The notes under the pieces were generated by a model. The model was not told the DNA's origin and did not search any database. It worked only from the letters and a program-made list of their open reading frames with translations. A DNA stretch of 14,722 nt from Acidimicrobiia bacterium (GTDB lineage Bacteria; Actinomycetota; Acidimicrobiia; IMCC26256), in contig JALRDW010000036.1 in NCBI GenBank assembly GCA_023262065.1, positions 1 to 14,722 of the forward strand. Direction: 5' to 3'. Shown one piece after another: positions 1 through 7,277 of the stretch (positions are counted from its first letter, which is position 1; each line of letters opens with the position of its first letter). Made by a program: the position numbers and the translations under genes.

Positions 1-313
1 ACGAGCCCATCGAGATGACGTACTTCGGGTCCGGCATCTGCTCGTAGAGACGGCGGATCGCCGGGGCCATCTTGTCGGTGACGGTGCCCGAGATGACCAC
101 GAGGTCGGCCTGCCGAGGGCTGGCCGGGAAGGGGATGACGCCGAGACGCATCATGTCGTAGCGCGGGCTGGCCAACGCCGCGCCCATCTCGATCGCACAG
201 CACGCGAGGCCCCACTGGAACATCCAGATGGAGTACTTGCGGCTGTAGTTGAGCAACCAGGTCAGCGGCTTGGCCGCCGGCTTCTGGAGCAGACCGCTGT
301 CGGCTAGGCCCAC
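1..313 (-). CDS. nuoB: NADH-quinone oxidoreductase subunit B, 5' part only (cut by window edge)
   Basis: NuoB carries the terminal cluster N2 ([4Fe-4S]), which hands electrons to quinone at the interface with NuoD and NuoH. The frame gives 104 residues: a short N-terminal region, [10 protein letters not shown] with the adjacent cluster cysteines C38/C39, the ASPRQADL segment (about residues 64-71), TDKMAPA, and [15 protein letters not shown]. It is cut one base into codon 105, where the family has the next cluster cysteine, so the final third with the PGCPPRPE ligand is missing. I chose the GTG at 313-311 because AAGGGGG lies 7 bases upstream; this start overlaps the end of nuoA by 10 bases. 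The truncation is caused by the window edge, not by a visible mutation. The gene follows nuoN-nuoA instead of opening the operon. Identity is very secure; the start is likely. Confidence 0.95.
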   Translation of the reverse strand, partial: MGLADSGLLQKPAAKPLTWLLNYSRKYSIWMFQWGLACCAIEMGAALASPRYDMMRLGVIPFPASPRQADLVVISGTVTDKMAPAIRRLYEQMPDPKYVISMGS

Positions 314-666
314 CGGAGTACCCCCTTGCGCCAGGCGTACACGAGACCGAGGGCGAGCAGCAGGATGAACACGATCATCGAGACGAGGGCGGTGACGCCG
401 AGCGCCTCGAGGTGGATCGCCCACGGGAAGATGAACACCGCCTCGACGTCGAACATGACGAAGAGCAGGGCGTAGACGTAGTACCGGACGTTCGACTGGC
501 CGAACCCGGCGATGGCGTTCGAACCCGCCTCGTACGCCAGGTACTTCTCGGGCTGGGGTCGCCGGGGTCGGATGAGGCGGCCGAGCCCGAGCATCGCCCC
601 GACCATCACGAGGGCCGCCAGCACGAACACCGCGACCGCGAGGTAGTTGCGGTAGTACTCCGTCAC
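304..666 (-). CDS. nuoA: NADH-quinone oxidoreductase subunit A
   Basis: NuoA is a small three-helix membrane subunit (ND3 family) next to NuoH, and its first loop shapes the quinone-site/E-channel region. The protein is about 120 residues, the normal family length. It shows a first membrane helix, a basic segment ([12 protein letters not shown]), the loop motif LAYEAG, then the diagnostic [12 protein letters not shown] in helix 2 with its conserved Asp and Glu, and a third helix ending in YAWRKGV. The loop has Ala where many relatives have Cys (YECG); other bacteria also vary here, so this is not a defect. I prefer the GTG at 666, which has GGAGG 5 bases upstream. An in-frame GTG at 678 would add four residues (MEAG) but has a poorer ribosome site. 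It is separated from nuoN by the only gap in the cluster and overlaps nuoB. Function is very secure; the start is less so. Confidence 0.96.
   Translation of the reverse strand: MTEYYRNYLAVAVFVLAALVMVGAMLGLGRLIRPRRPQPEKYLAYEAGSNAIAGFGQSNVRYYVYALLFVMFDVEAVFIFPWAIHLEALGVTALVSMIVFILLLALGLVYAWRKGVLRWA
321..327 (-). promoter_or_regulatory. Shine-Dalgarno site of nuoB, inside the nuoA coding region
   Basis: On the minus strand, AAGGGGG sits 7 bases before the GTG at 313. It decides the nuoB start: there is no other start codon in frame close to it, and the first conserved residues follow within about 20 codons. Because it lies in the last codons of nuoA, the two genes are probably translationally coupled. 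Inferred from sequence only. Confidence 0.55.
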
Positions 667-671
667 GCCAG

Positions 672-676
672 CCTCC
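672..676 (-). promoter_or_regulatory. Shine-Dalgarno site supporting the inner nuoA start
   Basis: GGAGG on the minus strand, 5 bases before the GTG at 666. It overlaps the alternative GTG at 678, so the two starts compete: if translation began at 678, this motif would be coding. It is the best match to the anti-Shine-Dalgarno sequence around the nuoA start and is the reason for calling the 120-residue form. Confidence 0.5.
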
Positions 677-701
677 ACCCCGGTCCGCCCGAGCCGCGGC
701 G

Positions 702-707
702 AGCATA
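702..707 (-). promoter_or_regulatory. Possible -10 element of a nuoAB promoter
   Basis: TATGCT on the minus strand matches TAnnnT. It lies 35 bases upstream of the nuoA GTG at 666 and 23 bases upstream of the one at 678. I see no convincing -35 hexamer at 16-19 bases spacing; that stretch is GC-rich. A start site about 7 bases downstream would give a short leader of roughly 20-30 bases. It is the only such hexamer in the only gap of the cluster, which makes it worth noting, but a six-base match is weak evidence. Confidence 0.25.
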
Positions 708-717
708 GCCGTGGGTC

Positions 718-733
718 TTCGGCGCTCCCCGAA
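718..733. repeat. Small perfect inverted repeat in the nuoN-nuoA gap
   Basis: TTCGG, a 6-base loop, then CCGAA; two further G:C pairs are possible outside a 2-base bulge (714-715 with 734-735). It sits just upstream of the -10-like hexamer at 702-707. There is no T-run on either side, so it does not look like an intrinsic terminator. It could be an operator half-site pair, an mRNA processing or stability hairpin, or chance in GC-rich DNA. The remainder of the 85-base gap (679-763) holds an 8-base palindrome, CGTGCACG, at 752-759 and nothing else that I recognise. Confidence 0.3.
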
Positions 734-763
734 CCACTCCGGACGGTGTGTCGTGCACGCGGA

Positions 764-2269
764 TCACCCTCGGAACAGCAGCGTCGCGCGTTCGGCGACG
801 TGCACGAGTGCGGCCGGCGCGACGCCCACGATGACCGTGAGCGCGCAGGCGACGGCGATGACGATGGTGGTCCCCGGGTCGGCCCGCACCGGGGCCGGCG
901 GCGCCGCCTCGCCCTCCTCGACCGGGAGGAACATGGTGAGGACGATGCGCAGGTAGACGAAGGCGGCGATGGCGGCCGTGAGCATGCCGATGAGCGCCAG
1001 CAGGTAGGACTCCCCGGCCACGGCGGCCGCGAACACCCGGAACTTGGCCACGAACCCGGCGGTGAGCGGGACCCCGGCCTGGGCCAGCAGGAGCAGCACG
1101 AACGCGTAGGCCAGGGCGGGGCGCCGCTGGGTCAGACCCCGGAATCGGCTGAGCGCCGAATCGGCGTCACCCCGCCCGGTGACGAGTCCGACGACGGCGA
1201 AGGAGCCCAGGGCGAGGAAGGCGTAGATCGCCAGGTAGGTCAGCGAGGAGGCCAGGCCCCGGTCACTCGCCGCCTCCACGCCGATGAGGATGAACCCGGC
1301 GTGGTTGATCGACGAGTAGGCGAGCATCCGCTTCACGTCGGTCTGCACCACGGCGCCGATGGAGCCGACGAGGAGGGACAGCACCGCGAGGCCCCAGATG
1401 ATCGGGCGCCAGTCGGCCGAGCTCGATCCGAGGCCGGTGTAGAGCAGGCGGAGCAGGGCGGCGAAGGCGGCGGCCTTGGTCGCCGAGGCCATGAACGCGG
1501 TGACCGGGGTCGGTGCGCCCTCGTACACGTCGGGGGTCCACATCTGGAACGGGGCGGCGGCGACCTTGAACCCGAGCCCCACGAGCATCAGCGCGAGCCC
1601 GACGAGGAGTGCACCCCCGTCGAGCAGGGTGTTGTCGGCCAGGAACCGGGCGATGAGCGTGAGGTTCGTCGAGCCGGTCGCACCGTAGGTGAGCGCGACG
1701 CCGTACAGGAACACCGCCGACGCGAACGCGCCGAGCAGGAAGTACTTGAGGCCCGCCTCGAGTGAGGCGTTCCGACGGCGATCGAACGCCGCGAGCACGT
1801 AGAGCGGGATCGACACGATCTCGAGCGCCACGAACACGGTGATGAGGTCGTTCGCCGAGGCCATGGCGACCATGCCGGCGGACGACAGCAGCATGAGCGT
1901 GAGGTACTCGGGGCCGTCGAGGCGCTCCCGGATGAGGTACCGACTGGCGAGGAGCACCGCCATCGCGGTCGCGAAGACGACGACGAGGCCGATGAACGCG
2001 GCGAAGCCGTCGACCGCGACCATGCCCGAGAGCGACTGGTAGGGGCCGTCGACGCGGAACCGGCGCCACTGGGCGAGCAGGGCGAGGGCGGCGAGGCCGA
2101 GTCCGAGGACCGTGATGGCCATCGCCACCGGGTACGCCGCGGGCCGCTTGCGGATGAGCGAGCGGGCCAGCACGATCACGACCGCGGTGAGTCCGAGGAT
2201 CGCGACCGGTGCGATCGAGAGCCAGTCGACCCCGGGGGTCGTGATGCGGGCGGCGGCGAGCGGGTTCAC
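764..2269 (-). CDS. nuoN: NADH-quinone oxidoreductase subunit N (antiporter-like)
   Basis: NuoN is one of three antiporter-like proton-translocating subunits of the membrane arm, placed next to NuoK. The 501-residue protein has about 14 predicted membrane helices, the usual length and topology. Charged residues used for proton transfer in the family are in place: E150 in the LEIVSIPLYVLAA helix, K175, K235 in GFKVAAAPF, K265 in ASATKAAAFA and K409 in GFVAKFRVF. The motif MWTPDVYEGAPTPV (about 243-256) is typical of NuoN and separates it from NuoL and NuoM. The start is GTG at 2269, sharing GTGA with the nuoM stop (4-base overlap), with GGAGG 4 bases upstream. It is the last gene of the overlapping nuoC-N run; the gap to nuoA follows. 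No truncation or frameshift is visible. Confidence 0.98.
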   Translation of the reverse strand: MNPLAAARITTPGVDWLSIAPVAILGLTAVVIVLARSLIRKRPAAYPVAMAITVLGLGLAALALLAQWRRFRVDGPYQSLSGMVAVDGFAAFIGLVVVFATAMAVLLASRYLIRERLDGPEYLTLMLLSSAGMVAMASANDLITVFVALEIVSIPLYVLAAFDRRRNASLEAGLKYFLLGAFASAVFLYGVALTYGATGSTNLTLIARFLADNTLLDGGALLVGLALMLVGLGFKVAAAPFQMWTPDVYEGAPTPVTAFMASATKAAAFAALLRLLYTGLGSSSADWRPIIWGLAVLSLLVGSIGAVVQTDVKRMLAYSSINHAGFILIGVEAASDRGLASSLTYLAIYAFLALGSFAVVGLVTGRGDADSALSRFRGLTQRRPALAYAFVLLLLAQAGVPLTAGFVAKFRVFAAAVAGESYLLALIGMLTAAIAAFVYLRIVLTMFLPVEEGEAAPPAPVRADPGTTIVIAVACALTVIVGVAPAALVHVAERATLLFRG

Positions 2270-3831
2270 TCGGCCTCCTCCGACTCGGCCCCGGCCGGGG
2301 TCTCCTCGGACTCGGGTGCGGACGGGGTCGGCGCCTCGTACCCGGTGGAACGCTCGACGTGCGCGACGACCGCCTTCACGGACGGACCGATCCGGTCGAG
2401 GACCGGACGCGGGTAGAAGCCGAGGAACAGGCTGAGCCCGAGCAGCGGGACCACGCAGGTGAGTTCACGGATGGAGAGATCACGGATCGTCGCGTTCTCC
2501 CCCTCCGGCACCCCGGTGAACGCCCGCTGCACCGCCCAGAGCAGGTACACCGCGGCGAGGATCACGCCGCTGGCCGCGACCACGGCGAACCAGCGGTGGG
2601 TGAGGAACGCACCGAGCAGCGCGAGGAACTCGCCGACGAAGCCCGAGAAGCCGGGCAGACCCACCGATGCGAACGCGGTCATCACGAAGAGACCGCCCAT
2701 GACCGGCGCGGCCTTCCAGAGCCCGCCGAAGTCAGCGATGAGCCGGGTGTGACGGCGCTCGTAGAGGAACCCGACGATGAGGAACAGCACCCCCGTGGTC
2801 AGACCGTGCGAGAGCATCGTGAAGATCGCGCCGTCGAGGCCCTGCTGGGTGAGGGCGAAGATGCCGAGCACCACGAACCCGAGGTGGGCGATCGAGGAGT
2901 ACGCGATGAGCCGCTTGAGGTCGGGTTGCATCGCGGCGACGATCGCTCCGTAGATGATCCCGACCACCGCGAGCGTGAGCAGCACCCAGGCGTAGCGCAC
3001 CGTCGGGTCCGGGAACAGCGGCAGGACGAACCGCAGGAACCCGTAGGTCCCGAGCTTCAGCATGAGGCCGGCCAGGATGACCGAGCCGGCGGTCGGCGCC
3101 TCGGTGTGGGCGTCCGGCAACCACGTGTGCAACGGGAACAGCGGAACCTTCACCGCGAACGCGATCGTGAACGCGGCGAAGAGCCACGCCGCGGTCGCCG
3201 GGGCCAGCCCGGCCGGCGCCCAGCGCTGCAGCACGCGGATGTCGAAGGTGAGCAGCCCGGTCGCGTCCTGGTGGAGGTACGCGACGGTGAGGATGCCGAC
3301 GAGCAGGAACGCTGATCCGGCCATCGTGTAGATGAAGAACTTCATGGCCGCGTACTGGCGGCGTCCGTGGCCCCAACCCGCGATGAGGAAGTACATCGGG
3401 ACGAGTGAGAGCTCGAAGAACACGAAGAACAGGACCAGGTCGAGCGAGAGGAACGCACCCATGAGCGCGGCCTCGAGCACGAGGATCCACGCGGTGAAGG
3501 CCTTGGCCCGTTCCTCGACCCGCTGGGATGCGAGGAGCGCGATCGGCGTGAGGATCGCGTTGAGCACCACCATGAACAGGCTGATGCCGTCGATCCCGAC
3601 GATCCAGCGGATGCCGAGGTCGCTCGACCACGAGTGGTCCGAGAGGAACTGGTAGCCCGCCCGACCCGTGCGGAAGTCGGCCAGCATCCAGAGCGTGACG
3701 CCGAGGGTCGCCAGCGCGGTGATCTGCCCGATGATGCGGACGCTCTCGACCCGCTTTCCGCTGACCATCGTCGTGGCGATCGCGCCCACGAGGGGCAGGA
3801 GGATGAGGGTGGCGAGGACCGGGAACGTCAC
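2266..3831 (-). CDS. nuoM: NADH-quinone oxidoreductase subunit M (antiporter-like)
   Basis: NuoM is the middle antiporter-like proton pump subunit, between NuoN and NuoL. It has 521 residues and about 14 membrane helices. Key residues are present: E140 in FFVFFELSLVPMYFLI, K228 in AFAVKVPLFPLHTWLPDAH, K259 in GLMLKLGTYGFLR, and E401 in SGFVGEFLALLG, the helix-12 glutamate that marks NuoM where NuoL and NuoN have lysine. The C-terminal tail (about 493-521) is soluble, rich in Pro/Ala/Ser and acidic, with eight glutamates between 499 and 521; it should face the cytoplasm. The start is GTG at 3831, sharing GTGA with the nuoL stop, with GAGG 5 bases upstream. The end overlaps nuoN by 4 bases. The assignment is secure; the role of the tail is unknown. 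Confidence 0.98.
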   Translation of the reverse strand: MTFPVLATLILLPLVGAIATTMVSGKRVESVRIIGQITALATLGVTLWMLADFRTGRAGYQFLSDHSWSSDLGIRWIVGIDGISLFMVVLNAILTPIALLASQRVEERAKAFTAWILVLEAALMGAFLSLDLVLFFVFFELSLVPMYFLIAGWGHGRRQYAAMKFFIYTMAGSAFLLVGILTVAYLHQDATGLLTFDIRVLQRWAPAGLAPATAAWLFAAFTIAFAVKVPLFPLHTWLPDAHTEAPTAGSVILAGLMLKLGTYGFLRFVLPLFPDPTVRYAWVLLTLAVVGIIYGAIVAAMQPDLKRLIAYSSIAHLGFVVLGIFALTQQGLDGAIFTMLSHGLTTGVLFLIVGFLYERRHTRLIADFGGLWKAAPVMGGLFVMTAFASVGLPGFSGFVGEFLALLGAFLTHRWFAVVAASGVILAAVYLLWAVQRAFTGVPEGENATIRDLSIRELTCVVPLLGLSLFLGFYPRPVLDRIGPSVKAVVAHVERSTGYEAPTPSAPESEETPAGAESEEAE

Positions 3832-5852
3832 AGCGACCTCACCAGCACGTAGACGAGCAGGGCGACCACGCCTGCGAACGCGACGATCGCGTACTGGCGG
3901 ACGATGCCCGACTGCAGTCGGCGCAGACCGCCGCCGATCGCGGACACCCCGCTGGCCACGCCGTTCACCGCCCCGTCGATGATGCCCTGGTCCACGACCC
4001 GGGCGGTCCAGTCCGCGAACGCGCGCACCGGTCCGCCGACGAGCCGACCGATGGTCGAGTCGACGTAGTAGGCGTTGCCGAAGACCCGACCGAGCGCGCC
4101 GAGCCGCCGGTTGACGGGATCGTCGTCGGGATCGTCGAGGCCACGCCGGTACATCGAGATGGCGACCGCGATCCCGGTGACCGCGAGGCCCACCGCGACG
4201 ACCGAGAGGCCGAAGCCGGCGAGGAACGAGGTCGGGTAGATCGGCTTGACCCCCTCGAACGCCGGTTCGAGGAAGTGCCCGAGGATCTCGATGCCCTTGA
4301 ACGGCAGGATGATGAGGCCGCCGATGACCGCGAGGAAGGCGAGGACGAGGACCGGGGCGATCATCGTCGGGGCGCCCTCGTGCGGATCATGCGTGAGCCA
4401 CGGCTCCTTGGGTGCCGCCGGGTACGCAACGGTCGGGCTCTCGGTCGAGATCTCGTGGTGCCCGGCGTCGTGGTCGGCGTGCGCCTCGTGGGCGTCCTCG
4501 CCGTGCGCCGCGGCCCGGAACCGTTCGTTGCCCAGGAAGACGAGGAAGGTCTCGCGGGTCATGTAGAACGCGGTGAGCACCGCAGCGAGCAGGCCGATGA
4601 CCCAGACCGCGTAGTCCCCGTGGAAGAACGCCTTCGCCAGCACCTCGTCCTTGGCCCAGAACCCGGCGAACGGGGGCAGACCGGCGATCGCGAGCCAGGC
4701 CACGATGAAGCCGAGGGCCGTGAGCGGCATGTAGCGCCGCAATCCACCCATCGTGCGGATGTCCTGGTTCTCGCCGGTGCCGTGGATCACGGTGCCCGAG
4801 CCGAGGAACAGCGCGGCCTTGAAGAACGCGTGCGCCACGACGAGACCGATGGCGGCGCCGTACGCGCCCACCCCGAGGGCGAGGAACATGTAGCCGAGCT
4901 GGCTGACGGTGGAGTACGCCAGCACCCGCTTGATGTCGTTCTGCACGAGTGCGACCGTGGCTGCGGTGATCGCAGTGATCGCGCCGACCCACATGACGAC
5001 GTCCTGGGAGACCTGGCTCGCCTCGAAGAATGGGTGGGCACGGGCGACGATGAAGATGCCCGCGGTGACCATGGTGGCGGCGTGGATGAGGGCGGAGACC
5101 GGGGTCGGGCCCTCCATCGCGTCGGGCAGCCAGAAGTGCAGCGGGATCTGCGCGCTCTTGCCCACCGCGCCGAGGAACAGCAGCAGGGCGATCGCCGTCG
5201 CGGTCCCACCCGCGAGCTCGCTGACCCCCTCCGAGGCCGCGCCGTAGTCCAGCGTCCCGAGGTGGGCGAAGATGAGGAACATCGCGAGCATGAACCCGAA
5301 GTCACCGATCCGGGTCGTGACGAACGCCTTCTTGCCGGCCACCGCCGCCGAGTTCCGCTCGAACCAGAACGAGATGAGCAGGTACGAGCACAGGCCCACG
5401 CCCTCCCACCCGAGGAAGGTGACGAGGAAGGACGATCCGAGCACCAGCACGAGCATCGACGCGACGAACAGGTTGAGGTACGCGAAGAAGCGGCTGAACC
5501 GGGCGTCGCCGTGCATGTACCCGATCGAGTACAGGTGGATGAGCGTGGCGATGCCGGTGACGAAGAGGATCCAGGTGATCGAGATCGGATCGGCGAGGAA
5601 GCCCATCTTCACCTCGAACCCGCCCGAGGCGAACCAGTCGAAGACGGTGACGACGTGCCGGTGCTCGGCCTCGGACGGGAGTCCGACGAAGGCCACGGCC
5701 ATCACGATCGAGGTGAGGAAGGACAGGAACATGAGTCCCGTGGCGATCCAGCCGGAGATCGGCTCACCGATGCGCTTGCCGAACAGCAGCAGGACCGCCG
5801 CCCCGAACGCCGGGAACGCAGGGACGAGCCAGATGAGGTCGAGCGTGCCCAT
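3828..5852 (-). CDS. nuoL: NADH-quinone oxidoreductase subunit L (distal antiporter-like)
   Basis: NuoL is the distal proton-pumping subunit, and its long C-terminal lateral helix braces NuoM and NuoN. At 674 residues it is slightly longer than many family members. Visible residues include E150 in FLGWEGVGLCSYLLI, K231 in GAVGKSAQIPLHFWLPDAM, H257 in SALIHAATMVTAG, K345 in HAFFKAALFLGSG and K401 in GFWAKDE. Residues 450-491 form a His- and acid-rich soluble loop with eight histidines. The region from about 575 to 650 fits the amphipathic lateral helix, followed by a final membrane helix (about 653-672). The ATG at 5852 overlaps the nuoK stop by one base (TGATG); AGGGG lies just upstream. The end overlaps nuoM by 4 bases. 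It appears intact. Confidence 0.98.
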   Translation of the reverse strand: MGTLDLIWLVPAFPAFGAAVLLLFGKRIGEPISGWIATGLMFLSFLTSIVMAVAFVGLPSEAEHRHVVTVFDWFASGGFEVKMGFLADPISITWILFVTGIATLIHLYSIGYMHGDARFSRFFAYLNLFVASMLVLVLGSSFLVTFLGWEGVGLCSYLLISFWFERNSAAVAGKKAFVTTRIGDFGFMLAMFLIFAHLGTLDYGAASEGVSELAGGTATAIALLLFLGAVGKSAQIPLHFWLPDAMEGPTPVSALIHAATMVTAGIFIVARAHPFFEASQVSQDVVMWVGAITAITAATVALVQNDIKRVLAYSTVSQLGYMFLALGVGAYGAAIGLVVAHAFFKAALFLGSGTVIHGTGENQDIRTMGGLRRYMPLTALGFIVAWLAIAGLPPFAGFWAKDEVLAKAFFHGDYAVWVIGLLAAVLTAFYMTRETFLVFLGNERFRAAAHGEDAHEAHADHDAGHHEISTESPTVAYPAAPKEPWLTHDPHEGAPTMIAPVLVLAFLAVIGGLIILPFKGIEILGHFLEPAFEGVKPIYPTSFLAGFGLSVVAVGLAVTGIAVAISMYRRGLDDPDDDPVNRRLGALGRVFGNAYYVDSTIGRLVGGPVRAFADWTARVVDQGIIDGAVNGVASGVSAIGGGLRRLQSGIVRQYAIVAFAGVVALLVYVLVRSL

Positions 5853-6160
5853 CAGCCCCTCAACTCCGCGATGTCATCGGCGGTCGCACCGCTGCGGCGC
5901 CGCCGGAACACGGCGACGATGAGGGCCAGTCCGATGGCGACCTCGGCCGCGGCGACCACGAGGACGAAGAACACCGACACCTGACCGCCCACGTCGTCGA
6001 GTTGGGTCGAGAAGGCGACGAAGGACAGGTTCACCGCGTTGAGCATGAGCTCGACACACATGAACATCACGATGACGTTGCGGCGCACGAGCATGCCCAC
6101 GCCACCGATCGAGAAGAGCAACGCGGCGACGACGAGGTACCAGGTCGCGGTCGGGGTCAT
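5852..6160 (-). CDS. nuoK: NADH-quinone oxidoreductase subunit K
   Basis: NuoK is a three-helix membrane subunit (ND4L family) that links the quinone-end E-channel to the antiporter-like chain. The 102-residue length is typical. The two buried glutamates required for coupling in the family are visible: E37 in [18 protein letters not shown] (helix 2) and E73 in [21 protein letters not shown] (helix 3). The short basic C-terminal tail is cytoplasmic. The ATG at 6160 was chosen because it shares ATGA with the nuoJ stop and has a good GGAGG just upstream, and the first helix begins about 8 residues in; longer in-frame starts would run into nuoJ and add a low-complexity Arg/Gly stretch. The stop overlaps nuoL by one base. 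Confidence 0.98.
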   Translation of the reverse strand: MTPTATWYLVVAALLFSIGGVGMLVRRNVIVMFMCVELMLNAVNLSFVAFSTQLDDVGGQVSVFFVLVVAAAEVAIGLALIVAVFRRRRSGATADDIAELRG

Positions 6161-6690
6161 GCCGCCTCCTCCTCGTCGGCGTTGGAGCGCCGGGCGAGGG
6201 CGACCCCGCCGACCACGCCGACCACGAGGAGCGCCGACGTGAGCTCGAACGGCCACAGGTACGTGGTGAAGAGGGCCCGGGCGACGTGCTCGACGTTGCC
6301 GCCGGCCTCACCGCGCAGCGGTCCCGTCGCGGTCTCGGCCCCGGTCGCCCAGCGGTTGCCCATGATGCCGACGAGGAGCACGAACCCGATCAGGCCGAGG
6401 CCGATGGCGAGCGGCCGCTGGATGCGCAACGGATCGCCGAGGGACTCCTCGCGGTCGACGCCGAGCAGCATGATCACGAAGAGGAACAGCACCACGATCG
6501 CCGACGCGTAGACGATGACCTGCACCGCCGAGAGCAGGTACGCCTTCTGCAGCACGAAGAACCCGGCGATCGCCAGCAGCGTGCCCACGAGCCACAGCGC
6601 CGAGTGGACCGGGTTGCGCGAGATGACCACGCCGATCGCACAGCCCAGCGCGATGAGGGCGAAGACCACGAAGAGGATGGTCACGAACAT
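6157..6690 (-). CDS. nuoJ: NADH-quinone oxidoreductase subunit J
   Basis: NuoJ is a five-helix membrane subunit (ND6 family) beside NuoK and NuoH; its third helix carries the pi-bulge that changes conformation during coupling. The protein has 177 residues. The diagnostic third helix is [20 protein letters not shown] (about 56-75), with Y61 at the conserved tyrosine position, followed by [10 protein letters not shown]. Helices 1-2 start at [18 protein letters not shown] and include the conserved N-PVHSALW turn. The stretch from about 115 to 138 is a hydrophilic loop before the last helix (about 148-166). The tail is short and acidic (ADEEEAA). The ATG at 6690 overlaps the nuoI stop by one base (TGATG), and the end shares ATGA with nuoK. 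The sequence is the least conserved of the set, as usual for NuoJ, but the helix-3 motif and position make it secure. Confidence 0.97.
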   Translation of the reverse strand: MFVTILFVVFALIALGCAIGVVISRNPVHSALWLVGTLLAIAGFFVLQKAYLLSAVQVIVYASAIVVLFLFVIMLLGVDREESLGDPLRIQRPLAIGLGLIGFVLLVGIMGNRWATGAETATGPLRGEAGGNVEHVARALFTTYLWPFELTSALLVVGVVGGVALARRSNADEEEAA

Positions 6691-7277
6691 CAGGCGCTCT
6701 GCCCCTGTTCCGGGTCCCGCACCCCGAACCCGAGTTCACCCGACCAGTTGACCCGTCCCTCGTAGTCGGCGTCGCCGGCCGGTGAGGTCGCGCGCATCCA
6801 GCCGCTCGTCCGGTCGTCCTCGTCGCCGAGCCACAGCTCCCAGGGCTGGCGTCGGGCCCGCCCCTCGTCGTCGACGAGGAGCTCGGCCTTGGTGTAGATC
6901 GCATCGGCCCGGTTCTCGAACGAGAACTCGAACAGCTTGGACTCCGTGATCGCCTCGGTCGGGCAGGCCTCCACACACATGTCGCAGTGGATGCAGCGGA
7001 GGTAGTTGATCTCGTACACGAAGCCGTAGCGCTCGCCGGGCGACACCGGCGCGTCGGGCGGGTTGTCGGCCCCGCGCACGTAGATGCACTTCGCCGGGCA
7101 CACGCCGGCGCAGAGCTCGCAGCCGATGCACTTCTCCATGCCGTCCTCGTACCGGTTCAGCACGTGACGACCGTGGAAGCGGTCGGGCTTCGGACGCTTG
7201 GTCGTCGGGTAGTCCCCGGTGACCCGCGGCTTGAACATCTGCTTCAGCGTCACGCCGAAGCCGGAGAATCGGCCCAC
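6690..7277 (-). CDS. nuoI: NADH-quinone oxidoreductase subunit I (2x[4Fe-4S] ferredoxin-like)
   Basis: NuoI holds clusters N6a and N6b, which carry electrons from NuoG to N2 in NuoB. It has 195 residues. Two ferredoxin motifs are complete: [12 protein letters not shown] (C50, C53, C56, C60) and [12 protein letters not shown] (C95, C98, C101, C105). As in 8Fe ferredoxins, the fourth cysteine of each motif ligates the other cluster. Between them lies the conserved [14 protein letters not shown] stretch. After about residue 130 there is a hydrophilic, cysteine-free extension with several Trp ([11 protein letters not shown]), longer than in the E. coli protein; extensions here are common in actinobacteria, from general knowledge. 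The GTG at 7277 gives [15 protein letters not shown] and overlaps the nuoH stop by one base (TAGTG), with a GGAG about 8 bases upstream. The end overlaps nuoJ by one base. Confidence 0.97.
   Translation of the reverse strand: MGRFSGFGVTLKQMFKPRVTGDYPTTKRPKPDRFHGRHVLNRYEDGMEKCIGCELCAGVCPAKCIYVRGADNPPDAPVSPGERYGFVYEINYLRCIHCDMCVEACPTEAITESKLFEFSFENRADAIYTKAELLVDDEGRARRQPWELWLGDEDDRTSGWMRATSPAGDADYEGRVNWSGELGFGVRDPEQGQSA

Noticed and set aside
718..733. Intrinsic terminator between nuoN and nuoA
   Set aside because: The stem is only five pairs and no T-run follows on the minus strand.
746..1765. Plus-strand open frame of about 339 codons opposite nuoN
   Set aside because: Low-complexity Gly/Glu/Arg/His translation and complete overlap with the well-supported nuoN.
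4275..5984. Plus-strand open frame of about 569 codons opposite nuoL/nuoK
   Set aside because: Composition is almost all charged residues plus Gly and Val, typical of the complement of a hydrophobic membrane-protein gene; no conserved motif.
6688..6699. Shared 11-base string (atcaggcgctc) at the nuoI/nuoJ junction and just upstream of nuoC (14696-14706)
   Set aside because: Both encode a Ser-Ala-stop ending followed by a start region; a match this short in GC-rich DNA within 14.7 kb is compatible with chance and does not extend further.
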